In this document: in pieces, positions 1 through 8,832 of the stretch
How positions within the stretch are numbered: the first letter of the stretch is position 1
Layout of the letters: each line of letters begins with the position of its first letter
DNA from: Malikia granosa
Lineage (GTDB): Bacteria > Pseudomonadota > Gammaproteobacteria > Burkholderiales > Burkholderiaceae_C
Direction: 5' to 3'
Length of the DNA: 62,350 nucleotides
Assembly (NCBI RefSeq): GCF_002980595.1
Contig: NZ_PVLQ01000024.1
Coordinates: 1 to 62,350, forward strand
The notes under the pieces: model-generated
Databases searched by the model: none
Told to the model about the DNA's origin: nothing
What the model saw: only the letters and a program-made list of their open reading frames with translations
Position numbers and translations under genes: made by a program

Positions 1-205
1 CGCTATCTTCATCTTGTCTCCGGTATGTCTCGGTTGCCAAAAAAGCACCGTCCTGACAGGCCTGACGCAGCGGCCTGACTTATCATGATTCTTGATAGAT
101 GCCTGGGTCCGATGACTGCTGCGACTTGACCTGCTGAACGGGTGAAAGGATTATTTCCTTGGACCATCGCCGCGAGAATTTCATTGCGATACGGCATCTC
201 AAATC

Positions 206-223
206 GGATCAAGCCCTTGATCC
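206..223. promoter_or_regulatory. Perfect palindrome upstream of LacI-type gene
   Basis: GGATCAAG-CC-CTTGATCC is an 8-2-8 inverted repeat ending 25 bases before the start codon of the LacI-type gene at 249. The size and symmetry suit a LacI-family operator. Function is inferred from position only. Confidence 0.45.
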
Positions 224-229
224 CTCATC

Positions 230-245
230 TTGATAGGTCTATCAA
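230..245. promoter_or_regulatory. Second palindrome, candidate autoregulatory operator
   Basis: TTGATAG-GT-CTATCAA is a 7-2-7 inverted repeat that ends three bases before the ATG at 249, so a bound repressor would cover the ribosome-binding region. Its half-site shares CTTGAT with the palindrome at 206-223, and the two centres are 23 bp apart. Autoregulation by the downstream gene is an inference. Confidence 0.45.
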
Positions 246-248
246 ATC

Positions 249-1283
249 ATGAATTCAAGCGTTCCCGTCACGATGCTCGACGTGGCACGTGCCGCCGGCG
301 TCGGGGTGGCCACCGTCGACCGGGTCATCAACCGGCGCGCGGCCGTTCGTCCCCAGACTGCGCAACGGGTGCTGGAAGCCGCCGAGCAGCTGGGTTTTCG
401 GCGTGTCGGACTGATCCGCAGCCGCGTCGCACAGGACACGCGGCCCCGGCGGCTGGGCTTCCTGCTGCAAAGCCGGCGCACGCCGTTCTACCGCTCGTTC
501 GCGGCCGGACTGGCGGCCGCGGCACGGCAGGGCGAGCCACCCGTCGAGTGCCTGATCGAGCATCTGGACGACCTGACCCCGCGCCATGTGGCGGCACGCC
601 TGGGCCGCATGGCTCAGCAGGTGGACGCGGTAGCACTGGTGGCGGCCGACCATCCCACCATCAACCAGGCGATCGAGGCCGTGGTCGCGCAACATCAGCT
701 GCCAGTGTTTGCCTGCGTGTCTGACCTGACGACGCAGGCGCTGGCCGGTTACGTGGGCGTCGACAACCGCAAGATGGGGCGCATGGCGGCCTGGCTGCTG
801 TCACGCCTGTGTCCCGCCACCAGCAAGGTCGCCCTGCTGCTGGGCAGCCACCGCTACCTGTGCCAGGAACAGTGCGAGATCAGCTTTCGCTCCTACCTGC
901 GGGAAGCGACCCCGCAGTTCCATGTACTCGAGACCCTGGTCAGCCTGGAGGACCCGCAGCTGGCCCAGAACGCGGTGCTCGAGCTGCTGCACCAGCACCC
1001 TGACCTGGCGGGCATCTATGTGGCGGGCGGTGGCATCGAGGGCGTGGTCGATGCGCTGCGCGACACCCCGCAGCCACGACTCGTGACCGTCTGCCATGAC
1101 CTGACCGACATCACGCGCCAGGCACTGCTCGACGGCCATGTCACCGCCGTACTGTCGCATCCCCTGCCAGCGATGGCCCACGCGCTGTGCGATGCCATGC
1201 AGCTCGCGCTCGACAGCCGCAGGAGTCCGCAACGCTGGCAGACGCTGGTTCCGTTCGAGCTTTTCACCGCCGCGAACGTCTAG
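249..1283 (+). CDS. LacI-family transcriptional regulator
   Basis: The protein (344 aa, normal for the family) has an N-terminal LacI helix-turn-helix at about residues 8-30 (TMLDVARAAGVGVATVDRVI) followed by a periplasmic-binding-protein-like effector domain to the C terminus. The effector domain is of the ribose/inositol-binding (Peripla_BP_4) type. A sugar or polyol ligand is therefore likely. Two palindromes just before the start codon suggest autorepression. The inositol transporter and iol genes lie only a few kb away, so control of inositol use is possible, but no matching operator was seen in the iol promoter region. The decayed tail of a related gene faces it from the other strand. 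Confidence 0.85.
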   Translation: MNSSVPVTMLDVARAAGVGVATVDRVINRRAAVRPQTAQRVLEAAEQLGFRRVGLIRSRVAQDTRPRRLGFLLQSRRTPFYRSFAAGLAAAARQGEPPVECLIEHLDDLTPRHVAARLGRMAQQVDAVALVAADHPTINQAIEAVVAQHQLPVFACVSDLTTQALAGYVGVDNRKMGRMAAWLLSRLCPATSKVALLLGSHRYLCQEQCEISFRSYLREATPQFHVLETLVSLEDPQLAQNAVLELLHQHPDLAGIYVAGGGIEGVVDALRDTPQPRLVTVCHDLTDITRQALLDGHVTAVLSHPLPAMAHALCDAMQLALDSRRSPQRWQTLVPFELFTAANV

Positions 1284-1304
1284 CCGTCTGGCAAGCCGAC
1301 GGAC

Positions 1305-1516
1305 TCAGACATTCTCGGGCGTCACGATCTCGAACCCGATCGTGCGCTGGATGGTGGTTCCGGTATCGTCATGCCACGGCATCGATCATGGTCTGCAGCA
1401 GCACGGCCGAGGTTTTCTCGAGCGGGTGGCACAGCGCTGCCGTGATCAGGCCTTCTGACAGTCCCTTGCGGGTTTCCGGTCCCAGGTCGCGACAGACCAG
1501 CTTGGGGGCGCCTCAA
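1305..1516 (-). pseudogene. Relic of a second LacI-type regulator (C-terminal fragment)
   Basis: Read on the minus strand, this stretch gives LVCRDLGPETRKGLSEGLIT, then AALCHPLEKTSAVLLQTMI, then after a one-base shift TIQRTIGFEIVTPENV and a stop. This parallels the C terminus of the intact LacI gene at 249-1283 (VCHDLTDITRQALLDGH, LSHPLPAMAHALCDAMQ, LVPFELFTAANV). It is therefore the frameshifted, 5'-truncated end of a paralogous regulator, convergent with the intact one. From 1517 to about 1690 no coherent gene could be read. Confidence 0.7.
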
Positions 1517-1714
1517 AGAACGGGAAGAGCGAGCGACGGCTTCCGACCCGTTGCGGTCCTTCGACTTGATGGCGCGTGTGACGGCTTCGTAGAGGCCTGG
1601 GCCGAACGACTACACCCAGCCTTCCACGACCCTGCCTGGGAACGATTGACAACAACAATTCAGAAGTTCCGTTCGTGCGTGGATAAACCTCCACACAGCT
1701 GTTAAGCTCAAACT

Positions 1715-2389
1715 ATGGTCTTGCCTTGTATCGAATCGACACTGGTGCGGCTCTACGACCGGGAGGGCGCTACGCATGTACACGACCATCCACAGGTCCT
1801 CTTCGGGGTTGAGGGCACTCTGCACGTCGAAGTTCAAGGGCACAGCGCCTGGGTCGATGCGTCCTGCGGTCTGGTGGTGCCTGCCGGCGCTACTCACGCC
1901 TACTGCGCTGCACGAACCGCACGGGTGTTGGTACTCGATGACCTGACCGGTGCTACCACCGAGCGTCTGCGACGCTTCGCACTGCCGAAGCAATGGCGTA
2001 ATTCCGGTATCCAAGTCGACACATTGGTCGACACCCTGCTGGACGCGTCGACGGTCAGAGCGCGGCGGCGCATCGACCTGGACGCGCTGGCCGAGCGCAT
2101 CGATGCTGACCTGGCTCGCTCGTGGACTGTGGCCGATCTCGCTGCGGCCTGCTGCTTGAGCCCGCAGCGTCTGCGGGCACGCTTCGCTGAAAGCCTGGGC
2201 CAATCTCCCTTGGCCTTCGTGCGAGAGCGACGGCTGAACCGAGCGGAGCAGTTGTTGCGCCGTGGGGTGGCTCTTGATACGGTGGCAATCGAAGTGGGCT
2301 ACGGCAGCTCCAGTGCTCTGTCAGCTGCCTTGCGACGAGTGCGCAATAGCGGGGCCCGGGAGCTACGGCAAAAACGAGCGTTTCTCTAA
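1715..2389 (+). CDS. AraC-family regulator with N-terminal cupin
   Basis: The 224-aa protein starts with a cupin-like ligand domain (HVHDHPQVLFGVEG around residues 20-35, then a VVPAGATHAY motif). It ends with an AraC DNA-binding domain at about residues 120-215 carrying two helix-turn-helix units (LAAACCLSPQRLRARF and VAIEVGYGSSSALSAAL). It is short for the family because the ligand domain is small. The EamA exporter gene begins 25 bases after its stop on the same strand, so it most likely controls that exporter. The inducer cannot be told from sequence. Confidence 0.85.
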   Translation: MVLPCIESTLVRLYDREGATHVHDHPQVLFGVEGTLHVEVQGHSAWVDASCGLVVPAGATHAYCAARTARVLVLDDLTGATTERLRRFALPKQWRNSGIQVDTLVDTLLDASTVRARRRIDLDALAERIDADLARSWTVADLAAACCLSPQRLRARFAESLGQSPLAFVRERRLNRAEQLLRRGVALDTVAIEVGYGSSSALSAALRRVRNSGARELRQKRAFL

Positions 2390-2414
2390 AGTTGATGAAT
2401 CCGCCGGCACCAAA

Positions 2415-3323
2415 ATGCCGGTCATGCATGTCCTCCCTCGTCCGCTTCTTGGCGTTTTCTGCGTTGTAAGCGCAGCCATCCTCTGGGGCACCACCGGTAC
2501 ATCGCAGGCGCTGGCTGGCGGATCGCTGCCGTCGTTGTGGTTCGGTGCTCTGCGTCTGTTGTTCGCAGCGCTGTTTTTTGTCGGCTTCGCTGCTGTCTCT
2601 GGCGGACTGACACGCCGTGCGTGGCAAGGTCTTCCGCCTGCTGCTGCGCTCGGGGCTGGACTGTGCATGGCAACATACAACTTGGCCTTCTTCGCCGGTG
2701 TGAAGCTGACGGGAGTAGGTATCGGCACGGCGATCGCTTTGGGCAGCGGGCCCATCTGGGCTGGGCTGTTGCAGGCTGTGTTCCAGCGGCAGCCGCCGAC
2801 CACTGCTTGGTGGGCTGGCACGGCGGTCGCGATCACGGGCGGCGTGCTGTTGTCAGTCGGTGGCGGCGCCAAGGCGGTCTCGGCGCCTGGGGTTGCGCTG
2901 TGTCTGGCATCAGGGTTGTCATATGCGGTCTATACCCTGCTAAACAAGCGCATGGTCGGGCACGCGCCCGGGTCGTCGATCACGCTGGCTGCCTTTGGGG
3001 TGTCGGTGCTGGTCGCGCTGCCCGCAGCGGCTTTCCAGACTGGCTTGCCGAGCCTCGATGTGCGCGATTTCGTCGCCGTCACCTACACAGGCATTGTCAC
3101 GGCCGGCGTGGGCTATCTGTTGTTCAGCTTCGCCCTGCACCATGTGCGACCTGCTACCGCCGTGACGCTTGCACTGACCGAGCCTGTCGTTGCCTTTGTG
3201 CTGGCGTTTCTGTTGCTGGGCGAGCCCGCGAGCATCGCGGGATTCAGCGGCCTGGCGCTCGTGTTAGCTGGCGTACTTGGAGTGGTGCGCACCGAGCTGC
3301 GGTCCCAGCGCACACCCAATTGA
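2415..3323 (+). CDS. EamA/DMT-superfamily exporter
   Basis: This is a 302-aa inner-membrane protein with about ten hydrophobic segments arranged as two EamA repeats (roughly residues 10-135 and 150-290). The N-terminal repeat has the typical ILWGTTGTSQAL segment, and a proline/glycine-rich TEPVVAFVLAFLLLGE segment occurs near the end, as in amino-acid and metabolite exporters of the drug/metabolite transporter superfamily. I chose the ATG at 2415 (MPVMHVL) because the frame upstream overlaps the AraC gene and is not membrane-like; 2424 is an alternative. Substrate unknown. It probably forms an operon with the AraC regulator. Confidence 0.85.
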   Translation: MPVMHVLPRPLLGVFCVVSAAILWGTTGTSQALAGGSLPSLWFGALRLLFAALFFVGFAAVSGGLTRRAWQGLPPAAALGAGLCMATYNLAFFAGVKLTGVGIGTAIALGSGPIWAGLLQAVFQRQPPTTAWWAGTAVAITGGVLLSVGGGAKAVSAPGVALCLASGLSYAVYTLLNKRMVGHAPGSSITLAAFGVSVLVALPAAAFQTGLPSLDVRDFVAVTYTGIVTAGVGYLLFSFALHHVRPATAVTLALTEPVVAFVLAFLLLGEPASIAGFSGLALVLAGVLGVVRTELRSQRTPN

Positions 3324-3518
3324 GCGATTCAGTGTAATGGCTGGCTTGCAGCGGTAGCTGTCACCTGACCGATCGTATGCATCCTGAACCGGCCGTCGCA
3401 GAATCGTTCTGGCAGCCAGCTTCTGGCCAGGAGCCGACATCTAGAGTTTGGGCGTCAACCTGATCTTCACCCTAGCTTGATGGGGTCGTCTCAGAATTCG
3501 GATCGCAAAGTACATTAA

Positions 3519-4382
3519 CAGCCGCTAACACAAGTCTTCAACAAATCGGGTGCAGATGATGGCGGCAGCCAAGGTCAGCAGCGCCAGGTGTGTCTCCAGG
3601 CTGCGCTCGAAGCGGATGCGCAGCTTGCCGAACCCGGCAAACCAGGCATGCGTGCGCTCCACGACCCAGCGATGACGCCCCAACCGCTCACGGCTCTCCA
3701 CACCCCGGCGGGCGATGCGCGCCAGGATGCCGCGCCGCCTCAGATAGCGCCTGCAGCGCTCGAAGTCGTAGCCCTTGTCCGCATGCAACTTGTCCGGGCG
3801 CTTCCTTGGTCGCCCCCTCAAGCCTGGTACGGCCACCAGCGCATCAAGCGTGGCCTCGAACGCCATCGAATCATGACGATTCGCTCCCGTCACCTTCAGG
3901 GCCAGCGGGATGCCTTGCGCATCTACGACAAGGTGGCGCTTGCTGCCGAGCTTGCCTCGGTCTGTCGGGTTCGGGCCTGTCTCTTGGCCCCCCGGGGGCT
4001 GGCCACACTGGCACTGTCTATGCTGGCCCGGCTCCAGTCGATGCGGTCATGCTCGCGCAACTTGGCCAGCATGGCCTGGTGCAGTTGGGCCCAGACGCCA
4101 TTGGCCTGCCAGTGGCGCAAGCGCCGCCAGCAAGTCATGCCGCTGCCCAGCCCCAATTCCTTGGGCAGGTCTTCCCAAGGAATGCCCGTCTGCAGCACGA
4201 ACAGGATGCCGTTCAAGGCAGCCCGGTCATCGACCGAACGGCGCCGTCCGCCCTTGGGCGAGGGGATGAACGCTGGCAGCAGCGGCTCCAGGGTCAACCA
4301 CAGTTCATCGCTGATAGGTCTTCTTGCCATGCCGGCGAACTTACCCCGACATCACCAGCTTGTCCAGTTGTGTTAGCGACTG
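3519..4382 (-). mobile_element. IS5-family insertion sequence (IS427-like), 864 bp
   Basis: The ends are imperfect inverted repeats: CAGCCGCTAACACAA on the left and, read inward from the right, CAGTCGCTAACACAA. A direct repeat TAA flanks the element on both sides (3516-3518 and 4383-4385), as expected for the 2-4 bp target duplication of this group. The interior carries a transposase in two overlapping frames. Both ends and both frames look intact, so it may still be active. The right flank is a decayed Lrp-type gene. Confidence 0.9.
3525..4330 (-). CDS. IS5-family transposase, two frames joined by -1 frameshift
   Basis: The first frame (4330 down to 3923) begins MARRPISDELWLTLEPLLPAF and contains the first catalytic aspartate (SIDSASVASP). 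The second frame (to 3525) carries the second aspartate (LHADKGYDFERC) and the DDE signature glutamate (RWVVERTHAWF). On the coding strand a run of six G lies at 3993-3988. Slipping back one base there joins the frames into SPRGGQETGPNPTDRGKLGS, the continuous sequence typical of IS427-group transposases. A programmed -1 shift is therefore likely rather than damage. Confidence 0.85.
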
Positions 4383-4845
4383 TAAGTCGGTTTCAGTGGG
4401 CGTATCGGCGCGCATGAAGATCGCGATCAGGCAATCCTGGCTGCCCGGCATCAGGTCTACGAGGTCGCCCGACAGCGCCGCCCCATCGCCCTGTCTGCGG
4501 CGGGTGAACCTGCTGGAGGAGTCGGGGGTCATCGACCGTTACGTGGCCTTGGTCAACCCGGCCAAGGTGGGCTACCCGATGACCTTCTTTACCCGCGTCT
4601 GGTTGCTGGCCCAGGATGAAGAGACGATCTCGCGCTTCGTCGCGGCGATGGAACAACTGCCCCAGGTCCTGGAGTGCTACTTGATGCTGGGGGACTCCGA
4701 TGCCCTGATGCGGGTGGTGGCCGCTGACATCGAGGACTACCGGCGATTCCAGTCCGCCCACATGACCAAGGCCAATGGCATCCAGAACGTCAAGACGGAC
4801 GTGCCCAGTCAAATAGTCAAGCGGACCACGGCGCTACCGCTGTGA
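4383..4845 (+). pseudogene. Lrp/AsnC-family regulator, 5' end decayed beside the IS
   Basis: From about 4480 the frame encodes an Lrp-type protein: PSPCLRRVNLLEESGVIDRY, then a complete RAM ligand-binding domain (MTFFTRVWLLAQDEETI; LECYLMLGDSDALMRVV; IEDYRRFQSAHM). The N-terminal helix-turn-helix is broken. A DRDQAILAA segment that would begin it lies in a different frame upstream (about 4420), so at least one indel is present. No start codon with a good ribosome site precedes the intact part, and the IS ends at 4382. It is unlikely to bind DNA. Confidence 0.65.
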
Positions 4846-4947
4846 CATGCATCCGCCTACTGCCCAAGCCCCAACACGCCGGCCATGGCAATGCGCGAGT
4901 TGGAGCGGATCGAAAGATTGCTCGGAAACCTTTCCGGGGCACATATG

Positions 4948-4975
4948 AAAAAATCCCCGGCCGATTGACCAGGGA
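4948..4975 (-). terminator. Rho-independent terminator of the inositol-type ABC operon
   Basis: On the minus strand, CCCTGG and CCGGGG form a six-pair stem (one T-G wobble) extended by a T-A pair, with an eight-base loop and then six T. It lies about 33 bases after the stop codon of the permease gene at 5008. Confidence 0.8.
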
Positions 4976-5007
4976 CTCTTGTCAGGGGTAGGGACGCAGC
5001 CGCAGCT

Positions 5008-6024
5008 TCAGCGCTTCTTCTTGTTGCGGTACTGGTCGGCGATCACGGCGGCGACGATGATCGCGCCCTTGACCATCTCCTGGTAGTAGGCGTCGATGCG
5101 GATGAAGGTGAAGCCCGAGGTCATCACGCCCAGGATCAGCACGCCGATCACGGTGCCGGTGATGCGGCCCTTGCCGCCGACCAGCGAGGTGCCGCCGATC
5201 ACGACCGCGGCGATCGCGTCGAGCTCGTACATCACGCCCATGCCCGACTGGCCCGAGATGGCGCGCGCCGCGGTCACGGTGCCGGCGATGCCCGCCAGCA
5301 GGCCGGCGATGGTGTAGATCCAGATCAGGTGGCGATTGACGTTGATGCCCGAGACGATGGCGGCCTGGCGGTTGGCGCCGATCGCGTAGGTGAACTTGCC
5401 GAAGCGGGTGTGGCGCAGCACGACATGGAAGATCGCGGCCAGCACCAGGAAGATGATGACCGGGTTGGCGCCGGAGCCGATCCAGGCGAAGTCCTCGGTC
5501 AGCATCGAGACCGGCATACCGCCCGTGAACCACTTGGCGAAGCCGCGCGCCGCCACCATGGTGCCCAGCGTGGCGATGAAGGGCGGAATCGCGGTGTAGG
5601 CGATCAGCGAGCCGTTGAGCAGGCCGATCACCAGCCCGGTGAAGGCACCCGCCAGCACCGGCCAGATGATGGGCAGGTCGGTCAGCGCCGGAAACACCGC
5701 GCGCGGGAAATCCGACACTTGGGCCAGGCTGGCCGCGACCACCGCGGCGGCCGCGACCACCGAGCCCGATGACAGGTCGATGCCGCTGGTGATGATGACC
5801 AGGTTGACGCCGATCGCGATGATGCCGATCACGGCCATCTGCAGCACGATGATCTGCAGCCGGTCGAGGTTGAACAGGAAGCTCTGGCCGTTGACATACC
5901 AGCCCAGCCCCTCGAACAGCAGGCCGATGCCGAGCAGGACCAGGAAGATGCTGGCCTCCTGCGGCAGCTTGAACTTGAAGGGGGTAGGGGGTGAGGCCAT
6001 GGTGGTGGTGGCAGTGGTGCTCAT
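5008..6024 (-). CDS. Sugar/inositol ABC transporter permease (RbsC type)
   Basis: This 338-aa inner-membrane protein has about eight to ten hydrophobic helices and the BPD_transp_2 fold of RbsC, XylH and inositol permeases. The glycine-rich loop VVIGGTSLVGGKGRITGTVI near residue 265 is the family hallmark. It is the last gene of a three-gene minus-strand operon (binding protein, ATPase, permease), 14 bases after the ATPase gene, and is followed by a strong terminator. Because the operon is divergent from iolCDEB, myo-inositol is the likely substrate (as for Caulobacter IatP), though ribose-type sugars cannot be excluded. Confidence 0.9.
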   Translation of the reverse strand: MSTTATTTMASPPTPFKFKLPQEASIFLVLLGIGLLFEGLGWYVNGQSFLFNLDRLQIIVLQMAVIGIIAIGVNLVIITSGIDLSSGSVVAAAAVVAASLAQVSDFPRAVFPALTDLPIIWPVLAGAFTGLVIGLLNGSLIAYTAIPPFIATLGTMVAARGFAKWFTGGMPVSMLTEDFAWIGSGANPVIIFLVLAAIFHVVLRHTRFGKFTYAIGANRQAAIVSGINVNRHLIWIYTIAGLLAGIAGTVTAARAISGQSGMGVMYELDAIAAVVIGGTSLVGGKGRITGTVIGVLILGVMTSGFTFIRIDAYYQEMVKGAIIVAAVIADQYRNKKKR

Positions 6025-6038
6025 GTTGTGTCTCCGGT

Positions 6039-7580
<1,542 letters not shown>

Positions 7581-7651
7581 CTTGTGGACTCCGCTGCGAA
7601 TCTGCGTGAAAAGCAAGGCTGGCCGAACGGCAAGCCCTGCGCGTCGGTGGC

Positions 7652-8581
7652 TCAGTTCTTGCCGGCGTACTGGCTCAGGTTGTCGGGCGTGACCAGCTCG
7701 AAGGGCACGTTGACGAAGCGCTCGACCGGCTGCTTCTTGGTCAGCTTGAGCGCGGCCTCGACGGCACCGATGCCCTGGCCGGCGGCGTTCTGGAACACGG
7801 TGACCTTGAGGTCACCGGCCTTCATCGAGGCCAGCGCGTCGGGCGTGGCGTCGATGCCGGCGACGATGGTGCCCGGGGTCCACTTCTTGGCCGCCTTCAA
7901 GGCGTTGATGGCACCGATCGCCATCTCGTCGTTGTTGGCGATGATGGCGTCGAACTTCACGCCGGAGGACAGCCAGTTGGTGGTGATGTCCTGGCCCTTG
8001 GTGCGGTCCCAGGCGCCTTCGCGCTTGTCGACGATCTTCAGGCCCGAACATTCTGGCGTCTTGACCACGTCCTCGATGTCCTGGGTGCGGGTGCGCGCGG
8101 CCTCGTTGGAGAGCTCGCCCATCAGCACCAGCAGATTGCCCTTGCCCTTGAGCAGCTTGCAGACCTGCTGGGTCTGCAGGGTGCCGGAGACCTTCTCGTC
8201 CGAGGCCACGAAGGCGACGCCGGCCGGCAGCTTGGCAAAGTCGACCGGCTTGCGGTTGACATAGACCAGCGGGATCTTGGCGTCGGTCACCATCTTGGTG
8301 ATCTTGGGCGTGACGTCGGTGTCGACCGGATTGACGATGATGGCGTCGAACTTCTGCGCAATCATGTTCTGGATCTGGCTGAGCTGCTTGCCCACGTCAT
8401 TGCCCGCATCCTCCACCTGCACCGTGGCGCCAGCCTTCTTGCCCGCCTCCAGCGTGCCGTTCTTCAGGATGGTCAGGAAAGTGTCCTGTTGCGCCATGGC
8501 CAGGCCGATTTTTTCGGCCTGGGCGGCCAGCGGAGCGAGCAAGGAGGAGGAAACGGCTGCAGCGATCAGAAGTTTTTTCAT
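7652..8581 (-). CDS. Periplasmic sugar/inositol-binding protein of ABC transporter
   Basis: A 309-aa secreted protein: residues 1-22 form a signal peptide ([20 protein letters not shown], cut after AQA). The mature part is a Peripla_BP_4 domain (RbsB/IbpA type), with segments such as [20 protein letters not shown] and [20 protein letters not shown] that line the sugar cleft in this family. It is the first gene of the operon, 71 bases before the ATPase gene, and its promoter lies in the shared region with iolC. Ligand inferred from context as myo-inositol or a related polyol. Confidence 0.92.
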   Translation of the reverse strand: MKKLLIAAAVSSSLLAPLAAQAEKIGLAMAQQDTFLTILKNGTLEAGKKAGATVQVEDAGNDVGKQLSQIQNMIAQKFDAIIVNPVDTDVTPKITKMVTDAKIPLVYVNRKPVDFAKLPAGVAFVASDEKVSGTLQTQQVCKLLKGKGNLLVLMGELSNEAARTRTQDIEDVVKTPECSGLKIVDKREGAWDRTKGQDITTNWLSSGVKFDAIIANNDEMAIGAINALKAAKKWTPGTIVAGIDATPDALASMKAGDLKVTVFQNAAGQGIGAVEAALKLTKKQPVERFVNVPFELVTPDNLSQYAGKN

Positions 8582-8703
8582 GAATGTCTCCGAACAATGA
8601 GTGGTTATGGATGCCTGTCCCTTGCCCTGGTGCGGCTGTCGCTGCTGGAGCCGGGGTCTCGGCACCACTGAACTATAGACAAGAGCCGCATGTTTTGGAA
8701 AAA

Positions 8704-8732
8704 TTTTTTCTTAGGAATTACACCTAGAAAAA
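8704..8732. promoter_or_regulatory. Inverted repeat in the divergent transporter/iolC promoter region
   Basis: TTTTTTCTTAGG and CCTAGAAAAA form an inverted repeat (one bulged base) separated by seven bases, in an AT-rich patch between the divergent binding-protein gene (start 8581) and iolC (start 8833). The surrounding 8690-8755 stretch is the most AT-rich part of the iol locus. It is the best operator candidate for joint control of uptake and catabolism; the protein that binds it is unknown. Confidence 0.4.
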
Positions 8733-8832
8733 TAATTTCTATTTATCGTAGACTGCAGCTACCGGGGTGGTCAAAACCCTTGTCTCGCCCTTCCTTCACT
8801 CCATGACCTAGCCCTGACCGGCTGAATTCAAG

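Noticed and set aside
9-212. 67-aa minus-strand open frame at the left end
   Set aside because: No family resemblance, no ribosome site, and it overlaps the regulatory palindrome of the divergent LacI gene.
3588-4417. Plus-strand open frames within the IS
   Set aside because: They are antisense to the transposase, which has the DDE motifs on the minus strand.
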